From: Saezia sanguinis
Lineage (GTDB): Bacteria > Pseudomonadota > Gammaproteobacteria > Burkholderiales > Burkholderiaceae_C
DNA: 64,000 nucleotides
Assembly (NCBI RefSeq): GCF_003991585.1
Contig: NZ_PQSP01000002.1
Location: 186,001-250,000 of the forward strand
Reading direction: 5' to 3'
Made by a program: the position numbers and the translations under genes. Below, one piece after another: positions 1 through 9,133 of this stretch (position 1 is the stretch's first letter; every line of letters starts with the position of its first letter). The notes beneath the pieces were generated by a model. That model worked only from the letters and a program-made list of their open reading frames with translations. It had not been told where the DNA came from and searched no databases.

Positions 1-2
1 GC

Positions 3-728
3 GCGGTTGAGCCGTTGATGGAGGTCACAGCGGTGGACAGTGACTGGGATGTGACGGCTACGCTTCGGCTGACTGAAAATGCACATCGGCCGGACTGGCT
101 GAGCGGCGACCCGTTTGGGGTAATGTTTTTTGTGCGCGGCCCTTTTGTAGAAGGTTCGCGTGATGGTTTTCAGCCGGAGCAGCCACAGCCGCAGCCGCAA
201 CCGGAAGTCTGGCAGGCGCTGGGAGACGGTGCCAAAGTCAGGGTGGTGCTGGAGGACTTTTATGACCGGGTGTATGAAGATGAAAGGCTGGCGCCTTTTT
301 TCCAGCATGTCACCAAAGAACGGCTGGTGGAAAAACAGTATTCATTCATGCACCAGTTATTCACGGGCAAAAAGGTGTATTTTGGCAACCGGCCCCGCAA
401 TATTCACCACTGGATGGTGATATCGGATGATCTGATGGATCACCGGCGCCGCATTCTGGATGCGGCCATGCTGCGCCATGGGGTTACCGATGAGCAGCGC
501 CATGTCTGGCATGCGTATGAAGAGAACTACCGGCCCGATATTGTCAAAGACGAAGCGTGGCCTTTGAAGGTGGGTGAAAACGAGTACGTGGACCTGGAGT
601 CGTTTGACAAAGAGGTTTTGCTGGAAGCCACTTTATGTGACTACTGCGGCAATGAAGTGCTGGCCGGTGAAGAGGTGATCTACCACCGGCGCACAGGTAA
701 AATCAGCTGCCCGCGGTGCAGCAGTTGA
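3..728 (+). CDS. Truncated (2/2) globin with N-terminal extension and C-terminal CxxC pairs, 5' partial
   Basis: The frame is open to the left edge, so the true start is probably outside the window. TTG at 15 and ATG at 18 are only internal candidates. The first ~55 visible residues match nothing I recognise. A Q-P repeat linker (QPEQPQPQPQPE) follows, then a truncated-globin fold beginning FYDRVYEDERLAPFF. The motif RNIHHWMVISDDLMD carries a His where group 2 truncated globins have the haem-proximal His. The C-terminus has two Cys pairs (CDYCGNEV and CPRC), which look like a small zinc-binding knuckle. Such globins bind O2 or NO, or act as haem sensors. The partner module is unknown. Confidence 0.75.
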   Translation, partial: AVEPLMEVTAVDSDWDVTATLRLTENAHRPDWLSGDPFGVMFFVRGPFVEGSRDGFQPEQPQPQPQPEVWQALGDGAKVRVVLEDFYDRVYEDERLAPFFQHVTKERLVEKQYSFMHQLFTGKKVYFGNRPRNIHHWMVISDDLMDHRRRILDAAMLRHGVTDEQRHVWHAYEENYRPDIVKDEAWPLKVGENEYVDLESFDKEVLLEATLCDYCGNEVLAGEEVIYHRRTGKISCPRCSS

Positions 729-767
729 TGTTTTACCGTGCTTTATCTTTTTGGGGTTGAACGCTTT

Positions 768-1616
768 TTAAACCTGCGGTTGCGGGCGTGCATGGTTCAG
801 CTCATCGCGTAACTGCTGTGCCTGCTGCCGTGCCGCCTGGGCAAATTTGGCATCTTTTCCTGCATACAGAATGGCGCGTGATGAACTGATGACCACCGGG
901 CTGAAGCGCCCGTCAGACCATGATTTCCAGGCGGCCTGCACGGTCGCATGGGCGTCTCCTCCTTGAGCGCCTATCCCCGGAATCAGCAGGGGAGCGGTAG
1001 GAGCCAGTTCGCGCACACGCGCCAGCTCGTCGGGATAGGTGGCGCCGACAACCAGCCCCAACTGCCCGTTGATATTCCAGGCCCCCTGGGCCTGTTTGGC
1101 AATGTGCTCATAAACACGGGGCTTGCCTTCAATTTCGAGGTGCTGGTTTTGCAGCTCGCTGCCACCGGTATTGGAGGTGCGGCACAGCAGAAAAGCGCCT
1201 TTTTCGTGGTGCCTGAGGTAGGGTTCAATCGTGTCAAAACCCATAAACGGTGACAGCGTAACCGCGTCTGCACCATAGCGTTCAAACGCTTCAATGGCAT
1301 ATTGTTCAGCCGTGGAGCCGATGTCTCCGCGTTTGGCATCCAGAATCACCGGAACGCCGGGGGCATTGCGGTGAATGTATTCGATCAGTTGCTCCAACTG
1401 GGGCTCGGCACGGCGGGCCGCAAAATAGGCAATCTGGGGCTTGAATGCGTTGACCAGATCAGCCGTGGCATCCACAATGGCAGCACAAAAGTCAAAAATA
1501 CGGTCGGTCTGATTTTGAATGGGCTCAGGGAAGCGCGCCGGGTCAGGATCGAGCCCGACACACAGCAAAGAGTTGTTCTGGCGTGTGGCGCGGGTAAGCT
1601 GTTCAATGAAAGTCAT
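768..1616 (-). CDS. pyrF: Orotidine 5'-phosphate decarboxylase
   Basis: This enzyme converts OMP to UMP, the last step of de novo pyrimidine synthesis, in the cytoplasm. The 282-residue protein fits the longer type-2 PyrF family. The catalytic signature DAKRGD lies at residues 93-98, with Lys95 as the expected proton donor. Near the C-terminus, [12 protein letters not shown] matches the phosphate-binding region. The start MTFIEQL is directly followed by the conserved LCVGLDPDP, so it is placed well. The gene stands alone on the minus strand and converges with the globin gene. Confidence 0.96.
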   Translation of the reverse strand: MTFIEQLTRATRQNNSLLCVGLDPDPARFPEPIQNQTDRIFDFCAAIVDATADLVNAFKPQIAYFAARRAEPQLEQLIEYIHRNAPGVPVILDAKRGDIGSTAEQYAIEAFERYGADAVTLSPFMGFDTIEPYLRHHEKGAFLLCRTSNTGGSELQNQHLEIEGKPRVYEHIAKQAQGAWNINGQLGLVVGATYPDELARVRELAPTAPLLIPGIGAQGGDAHATVQAAWKSWSDGRFSPVVISSSRAILYAGKDAKFAQAARQQAQQLRDELNHARPQPQV

Positions 1617-1717
1617 AGGGATTTGAGGCTAGGGAAGTACTGGGTGAATTGTACCTTGTGCTGCAATACCGGCAGATTATTCTGTTGTGTGGCTTATTTG
1701 TCAGCGTAAAACGCCGG

Positions 1718-2605
1718 TTACAGCTGGGCTTTGTCAAAAGTGTCCGCTGCCAGGCACAAATCTGCCCAGGCCTTTCGTTTATCTACCGGGTTACGCAGCA
1801 GATAAGCAGGGTGGTAAGTCACAATGACCGGAATATTTTTATAGTGGTGTACCTGCCCGCGCAGCCGGCCAATAGCCTCATGGCTGCCCAGCAGTGTTTG
1901 CACCGCAAAGCGGCCGGTGGCCATAATGAGTTTGGGTTGTATCAGCTCGATCTGCCGCTGAAGATAGGGCGCACACTGTGCCATTTCGGCCGGTTCCGGG
2001 TTGCGGTTTCGCGGCGGACGGCATTTCAGCACATTGGCAATGTAAACGGGAAGCTGGTCTTTTTCCGGCCTTCGGGCCAGGTTCAGGTACATCAGCATGC
2101 GGTCCAGCAGTTTGCCGGCCTGGCCGACAAACGGCTCGCCTTGTTTGTCTTCATTTTCTCCCGGCGCCTCTCCCACAATCATCCATTGTGCCTGCGGCTG
2201 GCCAACGCCAAAAACCGCCTGTGTCCGTGTTTTGCATAACTGGCAGGCGGTGCACTGGGAGACTGCCTGTGTCAGTTCGTCCCATGACATTTGTGCAATG
2301 GATTCACGGCTTTGCCGCTCTGCATCAGATAAGGGAGTAACCGCGGACGGATGTTCCGGTTTTGGATGCACAGAGGCTGATGGCTGGCTGGCGGTTGTGG
2401 TGGGGGCAGCAGAGGCAGAAACAGGTTTAGGCTGCTGCTGCCTTTGCGCCGGTGCAGCAGGCGGGATGCTTGCCGCTACAGTTTGCTCAGCGTGCTCAGA
2501 AGCAGTATGGCTGGTCTTTTCTGCTGGTGCGGTAGGTTGCTGCCAGGGTAAGTCAATGCCCATGGCTTTGAGCATGGCCTGTTGGTGTGGGTTGATATTC
2601 AGCAT
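1718..2605 (-). CDS. udg: Family 4 uracil-DNA glycosylase
   Basis: This enzyme removes uracil from DNA to start base-excision repair. Motif 1 is [12 protein letters not shown] (about residues 145-156) and motif 2 is HPAYLLRNP near the C-terminus. Four Cys fit the 4Fe-4S ligands of the family: C121 and C124 (CTACQLC), C195 and C211. The spacing of the last two is 16, as in thermophilic family 4 enzymes. The first ~100 residues are an Ala/Pro/Gln-rich, low-complexity tail absent from minimal family members. The 5' neighbour rimI ends inside this gene's start (overlap 2599-2605), and tsaB lies just upstream of rimI, so the three genes are probably co-transcribed. Confidence 0.93.
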   Translation of the reverse strand: MLNINPHQQAMLKAMGIDLPWQQPTAPAEKTSHTASEHAEQTVAASIPPAAPAQRQQQPKPVSASAAPTTTASQPSASVHPKPEHPSAVTPLSDAERQSRESIAQMSWDELTQAVSQCTACQLCKTRTQAVFGVGQPQAQWMIVGEAPGENEDKQGEPFVGQAGKLLDRMLMYLNLARRPEKDQLPVYIANVLKCRPPRNRNPEPAEMAQCAPYLQRQIELIQPKLIMATGRFAVQTLLGSHEAIGRLRGQVHHYKNIPVIVTYHPAYLLRNPVDKRKAWADLCLAADTFDKAQL

Positions 2606-3123
2606 ACGCGTAACGACATGAGCACAGCATGCTCATGACCTCCATCGGGGGTCGGATAGTAGTTTTTCCGCCGGCCAACCTCTTTGAAGCCAAACTGCCG
2701 GTATACATGTAATGCCCGGGTATTGCCTTGCCGTACCTCAAGCCACAGCCACGTCAGTTGCTGCGACACGGTCCATAAGCGCAGCGTTTCCAGCAGCATG
2801 CAGGCACAGCCCTGCTGCTGGTAAGCAGGGGCAACCGTCAGATTGAGCAAATGGGCTTCTTCCACGCCTTTCATGGCTACATAATAGCCCATGATGTCAC
2901 CTTCTGCATGGGTGAGCAGTGCCATCGCGTGGTAACCGGCATTCAGCGCGTCCATGAAATTACCATACGTCCAGGGGTGTGAATAGCAGGCCTGCTCAAT
3001 GGGGGCGACTTTTTCCAGCAGATTCATGGCTAAGGGGACCATGCATGGCTGCTGCAACGATGCATGTGCCGGGTCTGAATGGTCTGGGCAGGGGGAAAAT
3101 GCTTTTGCACAATGCTTATTCAT
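2599..3123 (-). CDS. rimI: Ribosomal protein S18-alanine N-acetyltransferase
   Basis: A GNAT-fold acetyltransferase of 174 residues. The acetyl-CoA binding segment appears as [17 protein letters not shown]; family members usually have G-x-G/A here, so the second glycine is Cys-Ala. The typical RimI C-terminus [13 protein letters not shown] is present. RimI acetylates the N-terminal Ala of S18. The gene starts 11 bp after the tsaB stop and overlaps the udg start by a few bases, and tsaB-rimI adjacency is common in proteobacteria. The first ~30 residues (Cys/His/Pro-rich) precede the usual domain. A later start, at the Met of MVPLAMN or MNLLEKV, is possible. Confidence 0.88.
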   Translation of the reverse strand: MNKHCAKAFSPCPDHSDPAHASLQQPCMVPLAMNLLEKVAPIEQACYSHPWTYGNFMDALNAGYHAMALLTHAEGDIMGYYVAMKGVEEAHLLNLTVAPAYQQQGCACMLLETLRLWTVSQQLTWLWLEVRQGNTRALHVYRQFGFKEVGRRKNYYPTPDGGHEHAVLMSLRVC

Positions 3124-3134
3124 GGCGGCGCATC

Positions 3135-3806
3135 TCAGGCAGGCTCGCCTTGCTGTTTGCCGGCATGTAATGCAATGCGTTCAGCCGTGGTCAGGGCAAC
3201 TTTGTTACGCAGATACAGTGGCAGTGCCTGCTCCGGGGTTATCAAGTCGTTTTTCTGCCATGCCTGTTCAGCCAGTGAAAGCATGCCGGTCATTTGCGGG
3301 GTGATCATGGTCAGCAGGTGGAGCGGCTGATGCTGGTTCAGATAAGCCTGCAATTCCTGCGGTTGAGTCAGGCAGGCAGGGGTGCGGATATGCCAGGATA
3401 AATCTTTCCACTGGTAATGTGCACAATACCATTCATCCATACGGGCATCTAAACGCACCACCAGGTCAACAGTGTCGGGGGAAGGGTTGCATTGCAGCCG
3501 GTATTGTTCGGCCGCAGCCAATAGCGTGACGATAGAAATCAGTGGCAGGCCTGCGCCAAGCGCCAGCCCTTGTGCAACAGAACATGCCGTGCGCAACCCG
3601 GTGAATGCTCCCGGGCCGCAGCCAAATGCGATAGCATCCAGGTCGTTGATACGTATGCCATTTTCTGCCAGTATCTGCATGATCAGCGGCAGCAGTGCGT
3701 CAGAAGCATGGGCGCCCCCTTCTGTTTCAACCACACGGGTCTGCCCATCGCAATGCAGTGCGACGCCAAGCGTTTGGGTAGAGGTGTCAAAAGCCAGCAG
3801 TTTCAT
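3135..3806 (-). CDS. tsaB: tRNA threonylcarbamoyladenosine synthesis protein TsaB
   Basis: The 223-residue protein begins LLAFDTSTQTLGVAL and carries the conserved CGPGAFTGLRTA segment, both hallmarks of the TsaB/YeaZ ASKHA fold. It lacks the metal-binding His pair of TsaD, as expected for the non-catalytic partner. TsaB forms a complex with TsaD and TsaE that installs t6A at position 37 of ANN-reading tRNAs. It is the first gene of the tsaB-rimI-udg cluster on the minus strand. Its promoter must lie in the short gap before divergent dacB. Confidence 0.95.
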   Translation of the reverse strand: MKLLAFDTSTQTLGVALHCDGQTRVVETEGGAHASDALLPLIMQILAENGIRINDLDAIAFGCGPGAFTGLRTACSVAQGLALGAGLPLISIVTLLAAAEQYRLQCNPSPDTVDLVVRLDARMDEWYCAHYQWKDLSWHIRTPACLTQPQELQAYLNQHQPLHLLTMITPQMTGMLSLAEQAWQKNDLITPEQALPLYLRNKVALTTAERIALHAGKQQGEPA

Positions 3807-3988
3807 GGCAAAAATAATTGGAATTCAACCGGAATATACCAATTTAACATTGTCTCATTATCAGAGATAGCCTTGAAACTGCTCCAGTTTTTCCGTCAAA
3901 ATGGGTATTTGCAAAGCCCATAGGGCTTTCATCTCTAGCCGTCTCGTTACATAATGGCAAACTTGTGGCTGATAATATTGAAGAATAC

Positions 3989-5452
3989 ATGATGATTCAG
4001 TTGTTAACGTTCAAAAAAATGCGGAAATTTCTGCTGGTGTGTGCTACAGCATGCCTGTACAGCGGTGCAGCCATGGCGCAGTTATTGCTGCCCGAAAGTG
4101 TCAGTCAGGCACTGCAAAAAGCGGGGATTGATCAAAAAGATGTCGCCATTGTTGTGGTGGATGCTGAACCAGGTGGAAAAAGCTGGCTGCTGCACAATGA
4201 ACAGGCCATGATGAATCCGGCATCGGTGATCAAGCTGGTGACCACCTATGCGGCACTGGACATATTGGGGCCGGGCTATACCTGGAAAACCGGTGTATTT
4301 GCCGATGGACCGGTTGAAAATGGGGTGTTGCAGGGGTCTTTGTACATTCGGGGTTCTGGTGACCCTTCAATGACGGCAGACCGCTTGCGTGACCTGCTGT
4401 TAGAGGTGCGTGCCGCCGGCATCCAGAATATCCGTGACAATCTGGTGATTGACCGTTCGGTCTATGCGATTCCGGAAGTTGCCCCAGGCGCTTTTGATGG
4501 CGAGCCGTTCCGTCCGTATAACGTACGGCCGGATGCTTTGCTGGTGAATTACAAATCCATTGTGTTGATTTTTAACCCGTCGCTGGCAACGGCTGGCGGG
4601 CAGATTCCGATTGTCAGTGATCCGCCGTTGACGGGCGTGCAACTGGATTCGCATGTCACAGTGGGGGACCAGCGCCAGTGTGGCGACTGGCAGAAGACGC
4701 TGTCGGCAGATTTCAGCGACCCGCTGCACATTCGCATCAAAGGCACATTTCCATTGGTTTGTGGCAACAAGCGCTGGTATGTGGCGTATGCTGAACCGTC
4801 AAGTTACGCGTTGCGCGTGACCGGCGGGCTGTGGCAGCAACTGGGTGGCGATGTGCAGGGGCGGGTCACCACCGGTACGGTACCGCCGGGTGCCAGGCTG
4901 GTAGCGGTGGGTGAATCCAAGTCGATGGCCGAAGTGGTGCGTGACGTCAATAAATTCAGCAACAATGTGATGGCGCAATCGGTATTTCTGGCACTGGCTT
5001 TGCCAGACCAGAAAGGCCTGCTTTCATCTGCTGCGGTGAGTTCTCCTGCCACTTTGGAGCAGGCAAGGCAGCGTGTTGCCGCTTGGTGGAGCCAGCAACT
5101 GCCACGGCTGACACCACCGGTAATGGACAACGGCTCAGGATTATCCCGCTCAGAATCAATTGCGGCCATTTCCCTGGCCGGAATGCTGCAATCTGTCTGG
5201 CACAGTGCCGTGATGCCGGAATACGTCAGCTCATTGCCGATTGCCGGGGTGGACGGCACCATGCGGCGCAGCAATGCGCAGGCCAGCGCCCACATTAAAA
5301 CCGGCAGTATGAACGGCGTGGTCGCGCGGGCCGGCTACGTGGTGGGGAATAATGGGCAACGGCGTGTGATAGTGTTTCTGATCAACAGCCCCAAGTCTTA
5401 TGCAGCCAAGGAAGCACTGGATGCATTGATTGACTGGAGCGCCAGCTTCTGA
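3989..5452 (+). CDS. dacB: D-alanyl-D-alanine carboxypeptidase/endopeptidase (PBP4 family)
   Basis: A periplasmic penicillin-binding protein of the S13 peptidase family that trims or cleaves peptidoglycan cross-links. Serine-protease-like PBP motifs are visible: SVIK (S79-K82 from this start), SNN (in KFSNNVMAQS) and KTG (in IKTGSMNG). The ~490-residue length fits PBP4. A signal peptide (RKFLLVCATACLYSGAAMA, then Q) follows Met at 4019. I chose ATG 3989 because GAAGAA lies just upstream. An upstream GTG at 3965 and ATG 4019 are alternatives, and the mature protein is the same for all. Confidence 0.93.
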   Translation: MMIQLLTFKKMRKFLLVCATACLYSGAAMAQLLLPESVSQALQKAGIDQKDVAIVVVDAEPGGKSWLLHNEQAMMNPASVIKLVTTYAALDILGPGYTWKTGVFADGPVENGVLQGSLYIRGSGDPSMTADRLRDLLLEVRAAGIQNIRDNLVIDRSVYAIPEVAPGAFDGEPFRPYNVRPDALLVNYKSIVLIFNPSLATAGGQIPIVSDPPLTGVQLDSHVTVGDQRQCGDWQKTLSADFSDPLHIRIKGTFPLVCGNKRWYVAYAEPSSYALRVTGGLWQQLGGDVQGRVTTGTVPPGARLVAVGESKSMAEVVRDVNKFSNNVMAQSVFLALALPDQKGLLSSAAVSSPATLEQARQRVAAWWSQQLPRLTPPVMDNGSGLSRSESIAAISLAGMLQSVWHSAVMPEYVSSLPIAGVDGTMRRSNAQASAHIKTGSMNGVVARAGYVVGNNGQRRVIVFLINSPKSYAAKEALDALIDWSASF

Positions 5453-5512
5453 TGAGAAAAATGTGTATCTGGACTCAAATAGAAGTGGCTTAATTTGAAT
5501 GAAAAGGTTGAT

Positions 5513-5773
5513 ATGTTTGAACAATTGAAAGAGCAGGCCAGTAAGCTGGAGCAGGAAGTCAAGCTGAAAAAAGAGCTTGAGGCAGAAGACAAAGAAGTGC
5601 TCAAACAGCTTTCACTCGACTTGAATGCGCATGCGGCTGGTGAGAGTGCAGATCAGCGCGATGCACTGATTGAACGTCTGAATACATCATACGGAAAATT
5701 CCACGAAAAGCATCCGGAGCTTTCCGTGGTGCTGCAAAGCGCCATGCAGATTTTGCAGAATATGGGCGTTTGA
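5513..5773 (+). CDS. DUF4404 family small protein
   Basis: An 86-residue, highly charged protein. The first half is predicted coiled-coil (EQLKEQASKLEQEVKLKKELEAE, interrupted by few helix breakers). The C-terminal HPELSVVLQSAMQILQNMGV matches the conserved end of the DUF4404 family. Function is unknown. ATG 5513 is preceded by AAAAGG with five intervening bases, so I prefer it over the in-frame TTG at 5495. It lies ~60 bp after dacB on the same strand and converges with queF, whose stop is 3 bp away. Confidence 0.8.
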   Translation: MFEQLKEQASKLEQEVKLKKELEAEDKEVLKQLSLDLNAHAAGESADQRDALIERLNTSYGKFHEKHPELSVVLQSAMQILQNMGV

Positions 5774-5776
5774 CTT

Positions 5777-6616
5777 TTATTGCCGGACCAGCCGCCGGTT
5801 GTGAAATACGCCATGGGCGTCCAGCGTGCGGTATGGGTTGATGTCCAGCCCGCCGCGTCTGGTGTAGCGTGCATACACCTCCAGTTGCCGCGGCGCCAGC
5901 AGCGTATAGATATCCATAAAAATACGTTCTACACAGTGCTCGTGAAAGTCGGCATGCTGGCGAAAGCTGATGATGTATTGCAGCAGGCTGGCCTGATCCA
6001 GCTTGTTATCTGCCTGGTAATTGATAAATACGCTGCCCCAGTCAGGCTGTCCGGTCACCGGACAGTTGGATTTCAGCAAATGGCTGCACAACTGCTCAGT
6101 GGTGTCATGACAGGCAGATGCTTTGAGCATGGACACAGATGGATGGCTGTATGAGGCTATCTGAACTTCCAGTGCATCAATGCACTGGGCATGTGGCGAT
6201 GTTACCGAGTAAGCCGACGTGTCATGGATATCTGAAAGCCTGACAGCGACACGGCTGCCTGCAGCAGCACTCAAGTCGTGTTCAAGTATCTGCCGGATTT
6301 TTTCCAGCGAATCAAAAACGGTCTGATTGAACGAGTTCAGGTACAGCTTAAACGATTTGGATTCAATGAGGTTTGGAGAATTGGCCGGAACCCTGAACTC
6401 CACCAGTGCAACGGCTGGTTTGCCTGATGGGGTCAGCCAGGAAAATTCATAACTGTTCCAGATGTCAACGCCATCAAATGGCAGTGCAGCATTGTCTGTT
6501 ATGCCAAGCTGCAACCGGTTGGTGCTTCTTGGAATGGGAAACAGAAGTTCGGGGCTGTAAGTGTCGCGGTATTCGCTGGATTTGCCCAGCGGCGACGATG
6601 CTGCAGAGTTGCTCAT
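5777..6616 (-). CDS. queF: NADPH-dependent 7-cyano-7-deazaguanine reductase (long form)
   Basis: This enzyme reduces preQ0 to preQ1 in queuosine synthesis. The 279-residue length matches the two-domain QueF seen in E. coli, not the short Bacillus form. The catalytic Cys sits in [12 protein letters not shown]. The C-terminal part has the conserved [11 protein letters not shown] and [17 protein letters not shown]. The N-terminal half includes the substrate and NADPH-binding region [20 protein letters not shown]. The gene stands alone here; other queuosine genes are not in the window. I looked for a preQ1 riboswitch upstream and saw none. Confidence 0.96.
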   Translation of the reverse strand: MSNSAASSPLGKSSEYRDTYSPELLFPIPRSTNRLQLGITDNAALPFDGVDIWNSYEFSWLTPSGKPAVALVEFRVPANSPNLIESKSFKLYLNSFNQTVFDSLEKIRQILEHDLSAAAGSRVAVRLSDIHDTSAYSVTSPHAQCIDALEVQIASYSHPSVSMLKASACHDTTEQLCSHLLKSNCPVTGQPDWGSVFINYQADNKLDQASLLQYIISFRQHADFHEHCVERIFMDIYTLLAPRQLEVYARYTRRGGLDINPYRTLDAHGVFHNRRLVRQ

Positions 6617-6715
6617 GATTCAAGGTGTAACAGAGATTCAGAATTGGTGACTGGCCAAGCATGCATTGTACGTCAGCCGCAGTGTGTGCAGGGCGGTGCC
6701 TGTTGTGGTGTCAAT

Positions 6716-6745
6716 AAAAAAGGCTGCCAGTCAAGGCAGCCTTTT
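6716..6745 (-). terminator. Intrinsic terminator after cstA
   Basis: Stem AGGCTGCC (6721-6728), loop AGTCAA, stem GGCAGCCT (6735-6742). Read on the minus strand, the hairpin is followed by a run of five T. It lies 23 bp past the cstA stop and upstream of queF, so it should end the cstA transcript. Confidence 0.85.
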
Positions 6746-6767
6746 AAGAAGATTCCTGCTATTTTAT

Positions 6768-8768
6768 TTACTCGGGAACCAGTTCTTTTACTTCATCACC
6801 ATAAGCATCGGTCACCAGGGTTTTAATGCCCATCAGTTCTATCCATTTCTTAAATGCACCGATAAAGACAATCACCATCAGCACCATCACCATCACTGCA
6901 AGGGATGACAGCAGATACTGCTGCTTGGGCCAGTACTGGGTGGTGACCTGCAGGTAACCGGCCCACAGGGTAACGGCGGCCATCAACACACCAGGAATTG
7001 CTGTGCACAGGCAGTATTTGCCCCGGTTCATGCGCAGCAGCATGGTGGTGCAGACAATGAGCGCACAGGCGGCGAGCAACTGGTTGCTGATACCAAACAG
7101 CGGCCAGATGCTGGAGATGTTGCCGGTGTACAGCAGGTAGCCCCACAGGAACGTGAAGATCGCGCTGGTCACAATAACGCCGGGCATCCAGTCTTTGTCG
7201 CTGAATTTGGGGATAACACGCCCGACCATTTCCTGCAGGAAGAAGCGTCCGACACGGGTACCGGCGTCAATGGCGGTCAGAATGAAGACCGCTTCAAACA
7301 TGACGGCAAAGTTGTACCAGTAGGCGATGAGCTGATCCATGTATGGAATTTTATGGAAGATATGTGCCATACCGACCGCCAGCGATACCGCGCCACCCGG
7401 CCGGTTGGCCAGGTTGATGCCGATGTGCTCGGAGTAGTAGGCCAGGTCGTGTGTCTGGCTCAGGGCTGCAGGTGCGGTAGCCAGGAATGCATCGTAGCCT
7501 GACTTGGCCGTGTTGATCGCAAAGTAATCGCCCGGTACCAGTGTACAGGCGGCAATCAGGGCCATGATGGCGACAAAACCTTCCATCAGCATGGCGCCAT
7601 AGCCGACGAACAGAATTTCCCTTTCGTTGGAAACCATCTTGGGGGTGGTTCCGGTACCGATGATGGCATGGAAACCGGAAATGGCACCGCAGGCAATGGT
7701 GATACAGATAAACGGCAGTACCGGGCCATTGATGATCGGGCCGCCGCCGCTGATGAAGTCGGTCAGGGCCGGCATTTGCATGTCGGGCATCACAAAGCAG
7801 ATACCTACGGCAAGCATCAGAATGGTACCGATTTTCAGGTAGGTGGACAGATAGTCACGCGGCACCAGCAGCAGCCACACCGGCAGCACAGATGCGAAGA
7901 AACCATAAATAGGAATGGCCAGTGACAAAGAGTTTTGTGACCAGTCAAAGTAATAGCCCAGCCCGCCCTTGAACAGCGGGAAGTCTGCCAGGCTCAGTTT
8001 GCCTTGAACCAGTAGTTCCTGCATTTGCGGGGTCAGTACATCGTATTTGGCGGCCAGTGCCTGCGCCTGATCAGCCGGAACGGCAACGCCCTGGGTGATC
8101 AGTTCTCTGAGTTCCAGCGGGATCTGTGTGAACGGGTGCCCCAGCACAATGGCCAGGAACAGCAGGCCAATACCGATCAGGCTGGCCAGTAGAACATTGT
8201 GGCTTGCGCGCATGACCATGCCCATGATGATCGCAATGGGGATGGTGACCGCCACGATGAACAGCGACCAGGGGGCTTCATGCATCGCATTACGGCAGGC
8301 AATGGAAAGGCCTGCCAGCGTCAGTATCAGGATGAACAGCACCGCAAAGCCGGCAACGGAACCGGTCAGCGGGCCGATTTCTTTGCGTGCGATGGTTGCC
8401 AGGCTTTGCCCTTTGTGCCGCACCGAGGCAAACAGCACAACCATGTCGTGTACTGCGCCACCTAGCACGCATCCGACCAGAATCCACAGCGCACCCGGCA
8501 GAAAGCCGAACTGTGCAGCCAGTACCGGGCCTACCAGGGGGCCCGCTGCTGCAATGGCTGCAAAATGGTGGCCGAACAGCACATTTTTATTGGTGGCAAC
8601 GTAATCATGGCCGTCGGCATATTTAACGGCCGGGGTTGCACGGTTCCTGTCAAGTTTGAGAACCTTGTTGGCTAAAAAAATACCGTAAATACGGTAGGCG
8701 ATTGCAAAAATACAAAGCGATGCAAAAACCAGCGTTAATGCATTCATTCCATCCAGTGCTTGAAACAT
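6768..8768 (-). CDS. cstA: CstA family carbon-starvation/peptide or pyruvate transporter
   Basis: A polytopic inner-membrane protein of ~666 residues with more than 15 hydrophobic segments. The N-terminal signature KKVLFGHHFAAIAGAGP-type motif appears as NVLFGHHFAAIAAAGPLVGPVLAAQFG, the most conserved block of the CstA family, and FHAIIGTGTTPKM follows mid-protein. Family members import peptides, and some import pyruvate. I start at ATG 8768 because homologues begin shortly before the ALTLVFASLCIFAIAYR segment. An in-frame ATG at 8804 has no ribosome-binding site. The upstream gap holds a perfect FNR-type box (8938-8951). Confidence 0.9.
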   Translation of the reverse strand: MFQALDGMNALTLVFASLCIFAIAYRIYGIFLANKVLKLDRNRATPAVKYADGHDYVATNKNVLFGHHFAAIAAAGPLVGPVLAAQFGFLPGALWILVGCVLGGAVHDMVVLFASVRHKGQSLATIARKEIGPLTGSVAGFAVLFILILTLAGLSIACRNAMHEAPWSLFIVAVTIPIAIIMGMVMRASHNVLLASLIGIGLLFLAIVLGHPFTQIPLELRELITQGVAVPADQAQALAAKYDVLTPQMQELLVQGKLSLADFPLFKGGLGYYFDWSQNSLSLAIPIYGFFASVLPVWLLLVPRDYLSTYLKIGTILMLAVGICFVMPDMQMPALTDFISGGGPIINGPVLPFICITIACGAISGFHAIIGTGTTPKMVSNEREILFVGYGAMLMEGFVAIMALIAACTLVPGDYFAINTAKSGYDAFLATAPAALSQTHDLAYYSEHIGINLANRPGGAVSLAVGMAHIFHKIPYMDQLIAYWYNFAVMFEAVFILTAIDAGTRVGRFFLQEMVGRVIPKFSDKDWMPGVIVTSAIFTFLWGYLLYTGNISSIWPLFGISNQLLAACALIVCTTMLLRMNRGKYCLCTAIPGVLMAAVTLWAGYLQVTTQYWPKQQYLLSSLAVMVMVLMVIVFIGAFKKWIELMGIKTLVTDAYGDEVKELVPE

Positions 8769-9133
8769 AATATGATCCCACTTGCTAGGTGCTATATATG
8801 ACATAGAAGCAGCAAAATGCGCCGGCTTGCTATTGACGCAGAAAAACCTGATAGCCAGGTGCCAGCAGGTTTGTCCCGATTTGTACAGATATGTTGCTCA
8901 CTATAGCACTGCATTGCGGAACAAGAGAGGCGTTAGTTTGATTAGCATCAACATAATGCAGGAGAAAGTGCCATTCAGTTGTCTTCGTGCCATGCGATAA
9001 AAATGCATATATACTGGATTCAGCACTCTGGTTTCCATTTGTTTAACCAGGGTCAAAGCTGTGCCTTGTATAAAGAGGATCATATGCAGCCATTGCAATT
9101 GTTTTAAATGCATATTTGGTTTTGGGGATATGG
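8769..9133. other. Divergent intergenic region between cstA and the PNPOx-like gene
   Basis: These 365 bp carry no credible gene. They must contain the promoters of cstA (minus) and the flavin-binding protein (plus). I see an FNR-type box at 8938-8951. On the minus strand there is an extended -10-like element TGcTATAGT (hexamer 8900-8905) with no recognisable -35, which fits an activator-dependent promoter. Confidence 0.5.
8938..8951. promoter_or_regulatory. Perfect FNR/ANR-type binding site
   Basis: TTGAT (8938-8942), four bases TAGC, ATCAA (8947-8951). This is an exact match to the FNR/CRP-family anaerobic consensus TTGAT-N4-ATCAA. The minus-strand -10-like element at 8900-8905 would put the site about 51 bp upstream of its start, so cstA is the better candidate target. 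The plus-strand gene starts 182 bp away. Assignment to either gene is inference. Confidence 0.6.

Noticed and set aside
6617..6715. preQ1 riboswitch upstream of queF
   Set aside because: I looked for the compact pseudoknot motif before the queF start and did not find the conserved loop or A-rich tail.
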